Positions 42,957 through 51,208 of a stretch of DNA of 64,000 nt are shown here, piece after piece (positions within the stretch are counted from its first letter, which is position 1; every line of letters begins with the position of its first letter). The position numbers and the translations under genes are program-made. The notes beneath the pieces are model-generated. The model made no database searches, was not told where the DNA came from, and saw only the letters and a program-made list of their open reading frames with translations. The stretch is from Sphingomonas sp. Leaf343 (GTDB lineage: Bacteria > Pseudomonadota > Alphaproteobacteria > Sphingomonadales > Sphingomonadaceae), in assembly GCF_001423765.1 (NCBI RefSeq), contig NZ_LMPG01000016.1:62001-126000 (forward strand). The letters are read 5' to 3'.

Positions 42957-44216
42957 ATGGCCGACATCGATCCCGCCGCCCTGATCGCCGACATGGGCGC
43001 CGCTGCACGCGCCGCCGCCGGAGTGTTGGCGCGGTTGCCGAAGGAGGACCGGCGCGCAGGTCTGCGGGCGGCGGCGGCGGCGTTGCGCGATGCCGTGCCG
43101 GCGATCCTCGCGGCCAATGCGGAGGACATGGCGCGGGGGATGGCGGCGGGGCTGACCCCGGCGCTGCTCGATCGGTTGCGGCTGGATGAGCAGCGGCTGA
43201 TCGGCGTGGCCGACAGCGTCGAGGCGGTGGCGGGCCTGCCCGATCCGGTGGGCGAGACGATCGACACGCGCACGCGGCCGAACGGGCTGGTGTTGTCGCG
43301 TGTACGGGTGCCGATCGGGGTGATCGGCATCATCTACGAAAGCCGGCCGAACGTGACGGTCGACGCCGCCGCCCTGTGCGTGATGAGCGGCAATGCCGTG
43401 ATCCTGCGCGGCGGGTCGGAGGCGGTGGCGAGCAACCGCGCGCTGCATGCGGCCTTCGCCGACGGGCTCGCGGCGGCGGGTCTGCCGCGCGACGCGGCGC
43501 AGCTGGTGCCGACGACGGACCGGGCGGCGGTGGGCGCGATGCTGACCGCGGCGGGTTGGATCGACCTGATCGTGCCGCGCGGTGGCAAGAGCCTCGTCGC
43601 GCGCGTGCAGGCGGAGGCGCGGGTGCCGGTGCTGGCGCATCTCGACGGGATCAACCACGTCTATGTCGACGCCTCCGCCGGGTTCGACACGGCGCGCAGC
43701 ATCGTGCTGGACGCCAAGATGCGGCGGACGGGGATTTGCGGCGCGATGGAGACGCTGCTGATCGACCAGCGCTGGCCGCATGCCGCGCCGCTGGTCGAGG
43801 CACTGGCGGAGCGCGGGTGCGAGGTGCGCGGCGACGCGGCGATCCGGGCGGCGCTGCCGGACGTGGCGGCGGCGAGTGCGGAGGACTGGGATACCGAATA
43901 TCTCGACGCGATCGCCTCCGTTGCGGTGGTCGACGGTCTGGACGGGGCGCTGGCGCATATCGCCGCGCATGGCTCGCACCATACGGACGCGATCGTGGCG
44001 AGCGATGCAGTGGTCGCGGAGCGCTTTCTGGCGGAGGTCGATTCGGCAATCGTGCTGTGGAACGCGTCGACGCAGTTCGCCGATGGCGGCGAGTTCGGGC
44101 TGGGCGCGGAAATCGGCATCGCCACCGGGCGGCTGCACGCGCGCGGACCGGTCGCCCTGGAGGGGCTGACGACGTACAAATGGCTGGGGCGCGGCACCGG
44201 GCAGGTGCGCGGTTGA
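42957..44216 (+). CDS. proA: Gamma-glutamyl phosphate reductase
   Basis: A 419-residue NADPH-dependent enzyme of proline synthesis. The family signatures are PIGVIGIIYESRPNVTVDAA, PRGGKSLVARVQAEARVPVL and the catalytic Cys in RTGICGAMETLL. ATG 42957 is preferred over the longer frame. Divergent from the DUF3667 gene (64 bp). In many alphaproteobacteria proA directly precedes nadD; here a toxin-antitoxin pair lies between. Confidence 0.96.
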   Translation: MADIDPAALIADMGAAARAAAGVLARLPKEDRRAGLRAAAAALRDAVPAILAANAEDMARGMAAGLTPALLDRLRLDEQRLIGVADSVEAVAGLPDPVGETIDTRTRPNGLVLSRVRVPIGVIGIIYESRPNVTVDAAALCVMSGNAVILRGGSEAVASNRALHAAFADGLAAAGLPRDAAQLVPTTDRAAVGAMLTAAGWIDLIVPRGGKSLVARVQAEARVPVLAHLDGINHVYVDASAGFDTARSIVLDAKMRRTGICGAMETLLIDQRWPHAAPLVEALAERGCEVRGDAAIRAALPDVAAASAEDWDTEYLDAIASVAVVDGLDGALAHIAAHGSHHTDAIVASDAVVAERFLAEVDSAIVLWNASTQFADGGEFGLGAEIGIATGRLHARGPVALEGLTTYKWLGRGTGQVRG

Positions 44217-44247
44217 TGCGGGTCCGGGATCGGCGTAGCTTCGGGTG

Positions 44248-44505
44248 ATGGAGATGACCCGGATCACCGCCGAAGTGCCCGCCGAAACCGCGTCGCTGGT
44301 CGAGGAGCTGGCGCGCAGCCGCGGGATCACGGGCGCGGAATTCGTGGCGGATGCGGTGCGGCGTGTCGCGGAACACGAGGCCGAGTTCCGGGCCTTCGTG
44401 CAGGAAGGTGTCGACGCGGCCGATCGCGGTGATGTGGTGCCGCATGCGGATGTGATGATCGAACTCGACGAGATGATCGCCAGGCACCGCGCACGATGCG
44501 CGTGA
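44248..44505 (+). CDS. Antitoxin, ribbon-helix-helix family
   Basis: An 85-residue protein with an N-terminal ribbon-helix-helix-like segment (RITAEVPAETASLVEELARS) and a negatively charged C-terminus (DVMIELDEMIARHRARC) of the sort that binds toxin. It overlaps the toxin gene by 10 nt. A second in-frame ATG is at 44254. It should repress its own operon, but no operator is obvious in the 31-bp gap after proA. Confidence 0.8.
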   Translation: MEMTRITAEVPAETASLVEELARSRGITGAEFVADAVRRVAEHEAEFRAFVQEGVDAADRGDVVPHADVMIELDEMIARHRARCA

Positions 44506-44783
44506 ACTGGACGACTCCGGCACTCCACGATCTGCGCGAAATCGATACCTGGCTGCTCCGTGAAGCGAGCGGCAATGTCGCCGTCGAGGTCCTGACGACG
44601 ATCCGGGAACGCGCGAGCGCGTTGGCGAACTTTCCGCAGATAGGGCGGCCGCATGCCGACGGTCATAGGATATTGAAGGTCGGTCATACGCCTTACCTGA
44701 TCCGCTACCGGCTGGTCCCGGAGGGCGTGGACGTGCTGCGCGTGCATCACGAGCGCCAGAACTGGTCGCAGCCTTCTCGATGA
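44496..44783 (+). CDS. RelE/ParE family toxin
   Basis: A 95-residue toxin of the RelE/ParE superfamily (VNWTTPALHDLREIDTWLL, then FPQIGRPHADGHRIL, PYLIRYRLVPEGVDVLRVHH). It could be a gyrase poison or ribosome-dependent RNase; the sequence does not decide. Its stop overlaps the nadD start by 4 nt (ATGA), tying an addiction module to an essential gene. Confidence 0.88.
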   Translation: MRVNWTTPALHDLREIDTWLLREASGNVAVEVLTTIRERASALANFPQIGRPHADGHRILKVGHTPYLIRYRLVPEGVDVLRVHHERQNWSQPSR

Positions 44784-45367
44784 TCCCCACCGGCCTGCTC
44801 GGCGGATCGTTCAACCCGGCGCACCTGGGGCATCGCGGCATCACGCTGGCGGCGATGGGCGCGCTGGCGCTGGAGGAGGCGTGGTGGCTGGTGTCGCCGG
44901 GCAATCCGCTGAAGCCCGCGAAGGGCATGGCACCGCTGGCCGCGCGACTGGCGTCGGCGCGGGCCATGGCGCGGCGGGCGCCGATCCGGGCCACCGCGAT
45001 CGAGGCGCGGCTCAACACGCGGTATACCGTCGACACGATCCGCAAGCTGCAACGCCGTTATCCGAAACGACAATTCGTGTGGATCATGGGCGCGGACAAT
45101 CTGGCGCAATTCCACCGCTGGCGCGACTGGCGCGGGATCGCGCGCGCGATCCCGATTGCGGTCGTGGCGCGGCCGGGATATGATGGTCGTGCCCTCGCGG
45201 GTCCCGCGATGGCCTGGCTGCGGCGATATCGGCGACCGCGGTCGGCCGCGAACCGATGGACGACGTGGAGTTTGCCGGCCCTCGTGCTGTTGCGCTTCCG
45301 CCCCGATCCGACGTCCGCCACCGGCATCCGCGCCGGCGACCCCGACTGGCACCGGCGCTTTTCCTGA
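44780..45367 (+). CDS. nadD: Nicotinate-nucleotide adenylyltransferase
   Basis: A 195-residue adenylyltransferase of NAD synthesis. The nucleotide motif is GGSFNPAHLGHRG, followed by WWLVSPGNPLKP and WIMGADNLAQFHRW, with TSATGIR near the C-terminus in place of the usual ISSTxIR. Start ATG 44780 overlaps the toxin stop. rsfS and rlmH follow, a common bacterial arrangement. Confidence 0.94.
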   Translation: MIPTGLLGGSFNPAHLGHRGITLAAMGALALEEAWWLVSPGNPLKPAKGMAPLAARLASARAMARRAPIRATAIEARLNTRYTVDTIRKLQRRYPKRQFVWIMGADNLAQFHRWRDWRGIARAIPIAVVARPGYDGRALAGPAMAWLRRYRRPRSAANRWTTWSLPALVLLRFRPDPTSATGIRAGDPDWHRRFS

Positions 45368-45395
45368 GCGCCGCCCGGTCCTCACAGGAGCTCCC

Positions 45396-45809
45396 TTGGC
45401 CACTTCCTCTCCCGTTCCCCGTTCCGCCGATCCCGAAGAGATCGAGGCGCTGCACAAGCTGGTACTGGCCTCGCTCGACGACGATCAGGCCGTCGAGACG
45501 GTGTCGATCCCGCTCGCGGGGAAATCGAGCATCGCCGATTACATGGTCATCGCCAGCGGTCGGTCGACCCGGCAGGTGGCATCGATGGCCGCCAAATTGT
45601 CCGAGCGGATCAAGGCCGAGACGGGCCGGCTGACCCGGACCGAGGGGCTGCCGACCGCGGACTGGGTGCTGATCGACGCGGGCGACATCATCATCCACCT
45701 GTTCCGTCCGGAAGTCCGCTCCTTCTACAATCTGGAGCGGATGTGGTCGTTCGGCGATGCGCCGGACCCCAGCGGCGCGACCCCGAAGACCGATCCCGCC
45801 GCGCACTGA
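45396..45809 (+). CDS. rsfS: Ribosome silencing factor RsfS
   Basis: A 137-residue protein that binds ribosomal protein uL14 and blocks subunit joining in stationary phase. Core motifs are LVLASLDDDQAVETVSIPL, MVIASGRSTRQVASMA and IIHLFRPEVRSFYNLERMW. I start it at TTG 45396 because AGGAG lies 6 nt upstream and no ATG or GTG fits. Flanked by nadD and rlmH. Confidence 0.95.
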   Translation: MATSSPVPRSADPEEIEALHKLVLASLDDDQAVETVSIPLAGKSSIADYMVIASGRSTRQVASMAAKLSERIKAETGRLTRTEGLPTADWVLIDAGDIIIHLFRPEVRSFYNLERMWSFGDAPDPSGATPKTDPAAH

Positions 45810-45821
45810 CGGCCGCCGCGC

Positions 45822-46244
45822 GTGCTGCTCCACGTGGTCGCGCGCGGCCGGATCGGCCGGTCGCCCGAGGCGGAGCTGGTCGATCGCTATCTGAAGCGGA
45901 TCGCGTGGCCCACCAAGGTCACGGAGTTGCCCGACACGGGCGGCAAGGAACCGGCGATGCCGCCGCACGCACGACGTGTGCTGCTGGACGAGAAGGGCGA
46001 GGTGCTGGGTTCGCTCGCGTTCGCAGAGCGGCTGGGCCGCTGGCGGGACGAAGGGGTGCGGGAAACGCGTTTCCTGCTCGGTGCGGCCGACGGGTTCGGT
46101 GATGCCGAGCGCGCGGAGGCGGACATGCTGGTCTCGTTCGGGCGGGCGACCTGGCCGCATCTGCTGGCGCGTGCGATGCTGGCGGAGCAACTGTTTCGCG
46201 CGACCAGCATCCTCGCCAACCACCCCTATCACCGCGAAGGCTGA
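45822..46244 (+). CDS. rlmH: 23S rRNA pseudouridine(1915) N3-methyltransferase
   Basis: A 140-residue SPOUT methyltransferase. GTG start at 45822. Motifs: VVARGRIGRSPEAELVDRYL, VLLDEKGEVLGSLAFAERL, FLLGAADGFG (knot) and ATWPHLLARAMLAEQLFRA, ending ILANHPYHREG. The stop overlaps the next gene by 1 nt (TGATG). Confidence 0.96.
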   Translation: MLLHVVARGRIGRSPEAELVDRYLKRIAWPTKVTELPDTGGKEPAMPPHARRVLLDEKGEVLGSLAFAERLGRWRDEGVRETRFLLGAADGFGDAERAEADMLVSFGRATWPHLLARAMLAEQLFRATSILANHPYHREG

Positions 46245-47401
46245 TGCGGTCCGCCGTGATCCTGCTGGCGCTGCTGGCCACCGGTGGCGTCGCGGCGGCG
46301 GGGCCGAACCTCGCGGATCGCCAGCGCAGCCTGACCGAAGCCAGGCGGGCGGGAGCGGTGGCGCAGGCGCGGGCCGATCGGCTTGCGGCTGCGGCATCGG
46401 CCGAGCGCGATGCGGCGGCGAAAGCGGCGGCGGACGAACGGGCGCTGGCGGCGCGCGTCGGCGCGGCGGAGGCGGATCTGGCGACGGCGGGCGCCCGCGC
46501 CGCGCTGGTCGACCGGCTGCTGGCGGACCAGCGCGCGCGGCTGGCGACGGCGCAGGCTCCCGTCGCGCGCCTGCTCGCGGCACTCCAGTCGCTGGCGGCG
46601 CGACCGGCGATCGTCGCGGTGGCGCAGCCGGGATCCGTCGACGACCTCGTGCATCTGCGTGCTGTATTGGGTGGCGCGCTGCCGGTGATCCGCGCGCGCA
46701 CCGCAGGCGTGCGGACGGAACTGGAGCGGACGCGGGGCCTGCGCGCCGATGCGGTGCTGGCGGCGCGGGCGATCGGCGATAGCCGGGCGCGGCTGGAGCG
46801 CGAGCGTCGCGAACTGGCCGCTCTGGAGGCGTCGCACCGTGGCAGGGCGCTGGCGCTGGGGCGGGGCGCGATCACCGAGTCCGATCGGGCGCTGGCCCTG
46901 GGCGAGGAGGCGCGCGACCTGATCGACCGGATGACGGAAGACGGCGAAGGGCAGGCGGTCGTCGCCGGGCTGTCGCGGCTACCCGGCCCGGTGGCGCGGC
47001 CGATGGCGGTCGGCGTGCTCGGGCCGCCCGCGCCACGGGGTGTGCTGCGGATGCCGGTCGCGGGGCGGCTGGTCACTGGCTTCGGCGAGATATCGGAGGC
47101 AGGCGTACGGTCACGCGGGTTATCGTTCGTGACTGCGCCGGGAGCGACCGTCGTCGCACCGGCAGGCGGGCGGGTGCGCTATGCGCGGCGCTTCGGCGAT
47201 TACGGGATGATCGTGGTGATCGATCATGGCGATGGGTGGACCAGTCTGTTGAGCGGGCTGTCACGGGTTGGCGTGAAGGCCGGCGCGGAGGTGGCGCAGG
47301 GGCAGACGATCGGGCGCGCGGTCGGGGGTGAGCAGCTGCCTTTGACCGTCGAGGTACGGCGGCGCGGGCGGCCGATCGATGCGGCGGCGTTGGCGGGGTA
47401 G
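46244..47401 (+). CDS. EnvC-like murein hydrolase activator, degenerate LytM
   Basis: A 385-residue exported protein: signal peptide (VILLALLATGGVAAAGP), Ala/Arg-rich coiled coil (about 20-220), and a C-terminal M23/LytM domain (RMPVAGRLVTGFGEISEAGV, then YGMIVVIDHGDGWTS). The zinc ligands of active M23 peptidases are missing: HxGxD is replaced by EAGVRSRG, and the HLS motif by SLLSGLS. It should therefore be a non-enzymatic activator of amidases, as E. coli EnvC is. Confidence 0.9.
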   Translation: MRSAVILLALLATGGVAAAGPNLADRQRSLTEARRAGAVAQARADRLAAAASAERDAAAKAAADERALAARVGAAEADLATAGARAALVDRLLADQRARLATAQAPVARLLAALQSLAARPAIVAVAQPGSVDDLVHLRAVLGGALPVIRARTAGVRTELERTRGLRADAVLAARAIGDSRARLERERRELAALEASHRGRALALGRGAITESDRALALGEEARDLIDRMTEDGEGQAVVAGLSRLPGPVARPMAVGVLGPPAPRGVLRMPVAGRLVTGFGEISEAGVRSRGLSFVTAPGATVVAPAGGRVRYARRFGDYGMIVVIDHGDGWTSLLSGLSRVGVKAGAEVAQGQTIGRAVGGEQLPLTVEVRRRGRPIDAAALAG

Positions 47402-47417
47402 GCGCCACCTGCCGGCG

Positions 47418-47435
47418 CTCCCGCGCAGGCGGGAG
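47418..47435. repeat. REP-like short palindrome (copy 2)
   Basis: CTCCCGC-GCAG-GCGGGAG has the same 7-bp arms as 20-37. A degenerate relative occurs around 47470-47495. The gap to ctpA (47402-47631) otherwise holds only the promoter region. Confidence 0.6.
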
Positions 47436-47631
47436 CCCGGTGTTCTTGAAGCAGGGCTGCTGGGCTACAGGGTCCCCGCCTCCGCAGGAACACGGGGGAG
47501 CCTTCGCCTGGGGGGCGAATGGACTCGCAGATCGCCCGAACCCGGTCAGCCCCCGTTCACCGCAACCGCGCTTTGATCGGCTGTCCGTAATCCGCTACAC
47601 AGGTGGCTTGTCCTGCCGCCAGAGGGTCTTC

Positions 47632-48978
47632 ATGCGCCGTCCGCTTCTGACTGCCACCGCGATCGTCGCTGCGATGTCGGCGATTCCGCTCGCCACCGCG
47701 GCGATGGCGGCGGTCGACAGCGATACCTACCGCGAGTTCGACCAGTTCATGGATGTGTTCAACCGCATCAAGTCCGATTACGTCGACAAGGTCGACGACA
47801 AGACCCTTATCAAGGGCGCGATCCAGGGGATGCTGACCAGCCTGGACCCGCATTCAAGCTATGTCGATGCGCTCGATTTCCAGAACCTGCGGATCATGAC
47901 CGAGGGCAATTATGGCGGCCTCGGGCTGACCGTGTCGATGGAAGACGGCGCGGTGAAGGTCGTGGCGCCGCAGGAGGATACGCCGGCGGCGCGCGCGGGC
48001 GTGAAGGCCGGCGACTATATCACGCATATCGACGGCAAGCTGATCTATGGCGATACGCTGGACGAGGCGATCGGGCTGATGCGGGGGAAGCCGGGTACGA
48101 AGATCGCGCTGACGCTGGTGCGGCCCGGCACGACCAAGCCGATCGACGTGGCGATGATGCGCGAGGTCATCACGCAGAAGCCGGTGAAGTGGGAAGTTCG
48201 CGGGCAGGTCGGCTATATCAACATCAACACCTTCTCCGAGGCGACCGGCGCGGACACGCGCGCGGCGATCATGGCGATCGACAAGGCGCTGGGGCATCGG
48301 CCGCTGGGCTATGTCGTCGACCTGCGCGATAACGGCGGCGGGCTGCTGACGCAGGCGATCGCGGTCAGCGACGCGTTCCTCGACCACGGCGAGATCGTGT
48401 CGCAGCGCGGGCGCGAGAAGTCGGACATCGAGCGGTATTTCGCCAAGCCGGGCGACGACGCGCACGGCCTGCCGGTCGTGGTGCTGACCAACCCCGGCAC
48501 CGCGTCGGCATCGGAGATCGTCGCGGGCGCGTTGCAGGATCACCACCGCGGGCTGGTGATGGGCGAGCGCAGCTTCGGCAAGGGATCGGTGCAGACCTTG
48601 CTGCCGCTGGGGCCGGAGACGGCGCTGCGGCTGACGACGGCGCGCTACTACACGCCGTCGGGCCGGTCGGTGCAGGAGGGCGGGATCGAGCCCGATATCG
48701 CCGTGCCGCAGATCAGCGACCCCGATTACAAGTCGCGGCCGGTGTTCCGCGAGGCGGATCTGCGCCGCCACCTCATCAACGAGGTGAAGGCCGACAACAA
48801 GGTGCTGGAGGAGGACGCGAAGACCGATCCGCGCTTCGCCGCCACGCCCGAACAGTTGAAGAAGCAGGGGATCGAGGATTTCCAGCTCTATTACGCGCTG
48901 AAGACGGTCGCGCGGCTGGGCGGGCCGGCGCAGGTGGCGGCCGCGACCAGGGTCACGGTGAAGACGCCCGCGAAATGA
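47632..48978 (+). CDS. ctpA: C-terminal processing peptidase (S41)
   Basis: A 448-residue periplasmic protease with signal peptide (AIVAAMSAIPLATAAMAA), a PDZ domain (about 85-165) and the S41 catalytic domain with Ser in GTASASEIVAGALQ and Lys in SFGKGSVQT. Such proteases trim envelope proteins and control murein hydrolases, fitting the EnvC neighbour. AGAGGG precedes ATG 47632; the longer frame runs through the repeat region. Confidence 0.95.
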   Translation: MRRPLLTATAIVAAMSAIPLATAAMAAVDSDTYREFDQFMDVFNRIKSDYVDKVDDKTLIKGAIQGMLTSLDPHSSYVDALDFQNLRIMTEGNYGGLGLTVSMEDGAVKVVAPQEDTPAARAGVKAGDYITHIDGKLIYGDTLDEAIGLMRGKPGTKIALTLVRPGTTKPIDVAMMREVITQKPVKWEVRGQVGYININTFSEATGADTRAAIMAIDKALGHRPLGYVVDLRDNGGGLLTQAIAVSDAFLDHGEIVSQRGREKSDIERYFAKPGDDAHGLPVVVLTNPGTASASEIVAGALQDHHRGLVMGERSFGKGSVQTLLPLGPETALRLTTARYYTPSGRSVQEGGIEPDIAVPQISDPDYKSRPVFREADLRRHLINEVKADNKVLEEDAKTDPRFAATPEQLKKQGIEDFQLYYALKTVARLGGPAQVAAATRVTVKTPAK

Positions 48979-49457
48979 TGAGCCGCCTGCGTACCGCCAA
49001 TCTGGTCGCGCTGCTGCTGCCGCTGGCGCTGCTGGCGGGCGCGTGGGGATCGCAGCTCATCGGCGGGCTGATCCCGTGCGAGATGTGCCACTGGCAGCGA
49101 TTGCCGCATTATGCCGCCGTGGTGATCGCGGTGCTCGCGCTGATGGTGCGGCGCGGCGGCGGGCGCGCGGCGCTGGTCGCGGTCGCGGCGCTCTGCATCG
49201 GCGTGTCGGGCGTGATCGGGGTGATGCATGCCGGCGTCGAATATCACTGGTGGCAGGGCTTCACCGCCTGCACGGCGACGGCGCCGCTGGGCGGTATTTC
49301 GGCGGCGGACCGGCTGGATGCGTTGCTGCATGCGCCCATCGTGCGGTGCGATCAGGCACAATGGTCGCTGTTCGGCGTTTCCATGGCAGGCTACAACGCG
49401 ATCCTGTCACTCGGGGGCGCGACGCTGATCCTGTGGCTGTTGCGGAGGGTGCGATGA
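48975..49457 (+). CDS. DsbB-family disulfide bond formation protein
   Basis: A 160-residue inner-membrane protein with four spans. The ubiquinone-side Cys pair is in PCEMCHWQRLPHYAA, and the periplasmic loop has a pair of cysteines (TACTATAPLGG and VRCDQ). It reoxidises DsbA using quinone, suiting the DsbA-like genes at 24.8-26.2 kb. It overlaps ctpA and coq7 by 4 nt each. Confidence 0.93.
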   Translation: MMSRLRTANLVALLLPLALLAGAWGSQLIGGLIPCEMCHWQRLPHYAAVVIAVLALMVRRGGGRAALVAVAALCIGVSGVIGVMHAGVEYHWWQGFTACTATAPLGGISAADRLDALLHAPIVRCDQAQWSLFGVSMAGYNAILSLGGATLILWLLRRVR

Positions 49458-49987
49458 GCTGGAAACCCGGTGACCGGCGCGAGCGGAGCGACGCGATGAT
49501 CCGCGTCGATCAGGCTGGAGAATATGGTGCGACGCGCATCTACGCGGGGCAACTGGCGGTGCTGGGCGACCGGCATCCGGCGGCGCGTGCGATCCACCAC
49601 ATGGCCGCGCAGGAGGAGCGTCACCGTGCATTCTTCGACCGCATGATCGTGGAGCGTGGCGTGCGACCGACATTGCTACAGCCGTTCTGGACGGTGGCGG
49701 GCTTCGCGCTGGGCGCGGCGACGGCGGCGATGGGCCCGGATGCGGCGATGGCCTGCACCGCCGCGGTCGAGACCGAGATCGACAAACATTATGCCGAGCA
49801 GCTGGAAGAGCTGGGCGATAGCGACCCGGAACTGTCGGCGGCGATCGCCGATTTCCAGGCGGAAGAGGTCGAGCATCGCGAGCATGCTCTGGCGGCGGGG
49901 GCGGAGAACACGATCGGCTATCCGATCCTGAGCGGAGCGATCCGGCTGGGATGCCGGCTGGCGATCGCGGCGGCGAAGCGGATCTGA
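49454..49987 (+). CDS. coq7: Coq7-type demethoxyubiquinone hydroxylase
   Basis: A 177-residue di-iron hydroxylase of ubiquinone synthesis. The carboxylate/His ligands are recognisable in DQAGEYGATRIYAGQ, AQEERHRAFFD, ETEIDKHYAEQL and AEEVEHREHA. ATG 49454 overlaps the dsbB stop. It provides the quinone that DsbB uses, though the link may be incidental. Confidence 0.93.
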   Translation: MSWKPGDRRERSDAMIRVDQAGEYGATRIYAGQLAVLGDRHPAARAIHHMAAQEERHRAFFDRMIVERGVRPTLLQPFWTVAGFALGAATAAMGPDAAMACTAAVETEIDKHYAEQLEELGDSDPELSAAIADFQAEEVEHREHALAAGAENTIGYPILSGAIRLGCRLAIAAAKRI

Positions 49988-50013
49988 CGATGATGTTGGC
50001 GGGAGAGTGGCGC

Positions 50014-50565
50014 GTGAAACGATCGATGCTGGTGCTGGCGATGCTGGCCGCTCCCGTTACGGCCCCTGCGGCGGCGCAACAGGTCATGACGCCCGCACCG
50101 GCGACGGCTCCCGCCGCCGATGCCGCGCCGCCGGCCGCGCCTCAACCCGTCGCCGCGCAGCAGGTGAGCGCAAAACCCGCGCTGCCCGGGGCCGCCCGCC
50201 CGCGTCAGGGTACGCAGGCGCAGGAGGGTGTCGGCAAAGGCGCGCCGGTCAACGGCGTGCTGCTGATTTACGGCAACGAACGCTGCCCGACCAACAGCGA
50301 CGGCGACGAGATCGTGGTGTGCGAGCGGCGCTCGGCCGAGGAGCAGTATCGCCTGCCCAAGGAATTGCGCAGCCTTGAGGTGACGCCCGAGAATGCGAGC
50401 TGGGCGGCGAATGCCGGTGGCGTGATGGCGACCGGCGCGAGCGGGATCGGGTCCTGCTCCGCTGCGGGCGGTGCGGGTGGCGCCGTCGGCTGCATGGGCC
50501 AGCGCGATCAGGCTTTCCGTGCCGCCAAGCGGGCGCGGCAGCGGGACGAGCGGCAGGTTCCCTGA
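50014..50565 (+). CDS. Exported hypothetical protein
   Basis: A 183-residue exported protein (signal SMLVLAMLAAPVTAPAAAQ) with a Pro/Ala-rich linker (30-65). A conserved-looking core is NGVLLIYGNERCPTNSDGDE plus VVCERRSAEEQYRLPKELRS, and a Gly/Ala C-terminus. I think similar proteins are common in sphingomonads, but I know of no function. GTG 50014 with GGGAGAG upstream is preferred over ATG 49990. Confidence 0.72.
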   Translation: MKRSMLVLAMLAAPVTAPAAAQQVMTPAPATAPAADAAPPAAPQPVAAQQVSAKPALPGAARPRQGTQAQEGVGKGAPVNGVLLIYGNERCPTNSDGDEIVVCERRSAEEQYRLPKELRSLEVTPENASWAANAGGVMATGASGIGSCSAAGGAGGAVGCMGQRDQAFRAAKRARQRDERQVP

Positions 50566-50697
50566 CGGCGGTCTGGCGGGGTCTCGCCCGGCTCCGTCCC
50601 GGGATCGACGCTCGCGTCGAAGGGTTCGTTGCATCCCCTTTGACCGGGTCGCGCCGCGTCGCTAGCCACGGCAGTGAGAGCTCCGGGGGATGGCAGG

Positions 50698-51207
50698 GTG
50701 GCGACGATCATATCATCGGTAAGGACGCGGTCGCCGATCGCGGTCGATCCGTTCGAGAAGCTGTTGTCGGTCGGCGCGGTCGTGTTGCTGGCCTGCGTCG
50801 CCGTCGCGGTGGCGCGCGGGGCGGGAGAGTGGGCGCGGGTGCCGGCGTTGATCTGGTTGCACCTCGTCACGATCGTGGTCGCCCTGACGCTGACGCCGGT
50901 GATCCTGCTGCGGCCGCGCGGCGATGCGCGGCATCGCTCGCTCGGCCGGATATGGGCAGGGGCGATGATCGCGACGGCGGCGCTGTCGCTCGGCATCCGG
51001 ACGAGCGGGCATTTCGGTGTCATCCACCTGCTGTCGCTGTTCACGCTGGTGCAGGTACCGCTGATCTGGTGGTCGGCCAGGCAGCATCAGGTGGTGCGGC
51101 ATCGCCGCGCGGTGCGGGGCATGGTGACGGGGGCGCTGCTGGTCGCGGGGTTCTTCACCTTTCCGTTCGACCGGCTGCTCGGCCACTGGCTGTTCGCCGG
51201 GTGGTAA
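50698..51207 (+). CDS. Four-span membrane protein (DUF2306-like)
   Basis: A 169-residue protein with four hydrophobic spans (LLSVGAVVLLACVAVAVARG; IWLHLVTIVVALTLTPVIL; WAGAMIATAALSLGI; GALLVAGFFTFPFDRLLG). His residues in WLHLVTI, SGHFGVIHLLSLF and ARQHQVVRH resemble DUF2306 proteins, but I hold this loosely. GTG 50674 is an alternative start. Confidence 0.6.
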   Translation: MATIISSVRTRSPIAVDPFEKLLSVGAVVLLACVAVAVARGAGEWARVPALIWLHLVTIVVALTLTPVILLRPRGDARHRSLGRIWAGAMIATAALSLGIRTSGHFGVIHLLSLFTLVQVPLIWWSARQHQVVRHRRAVRGMVTGALLVAGFFTFPFDRLLGHWLFAGW

Positions 51208-51208
51208 G

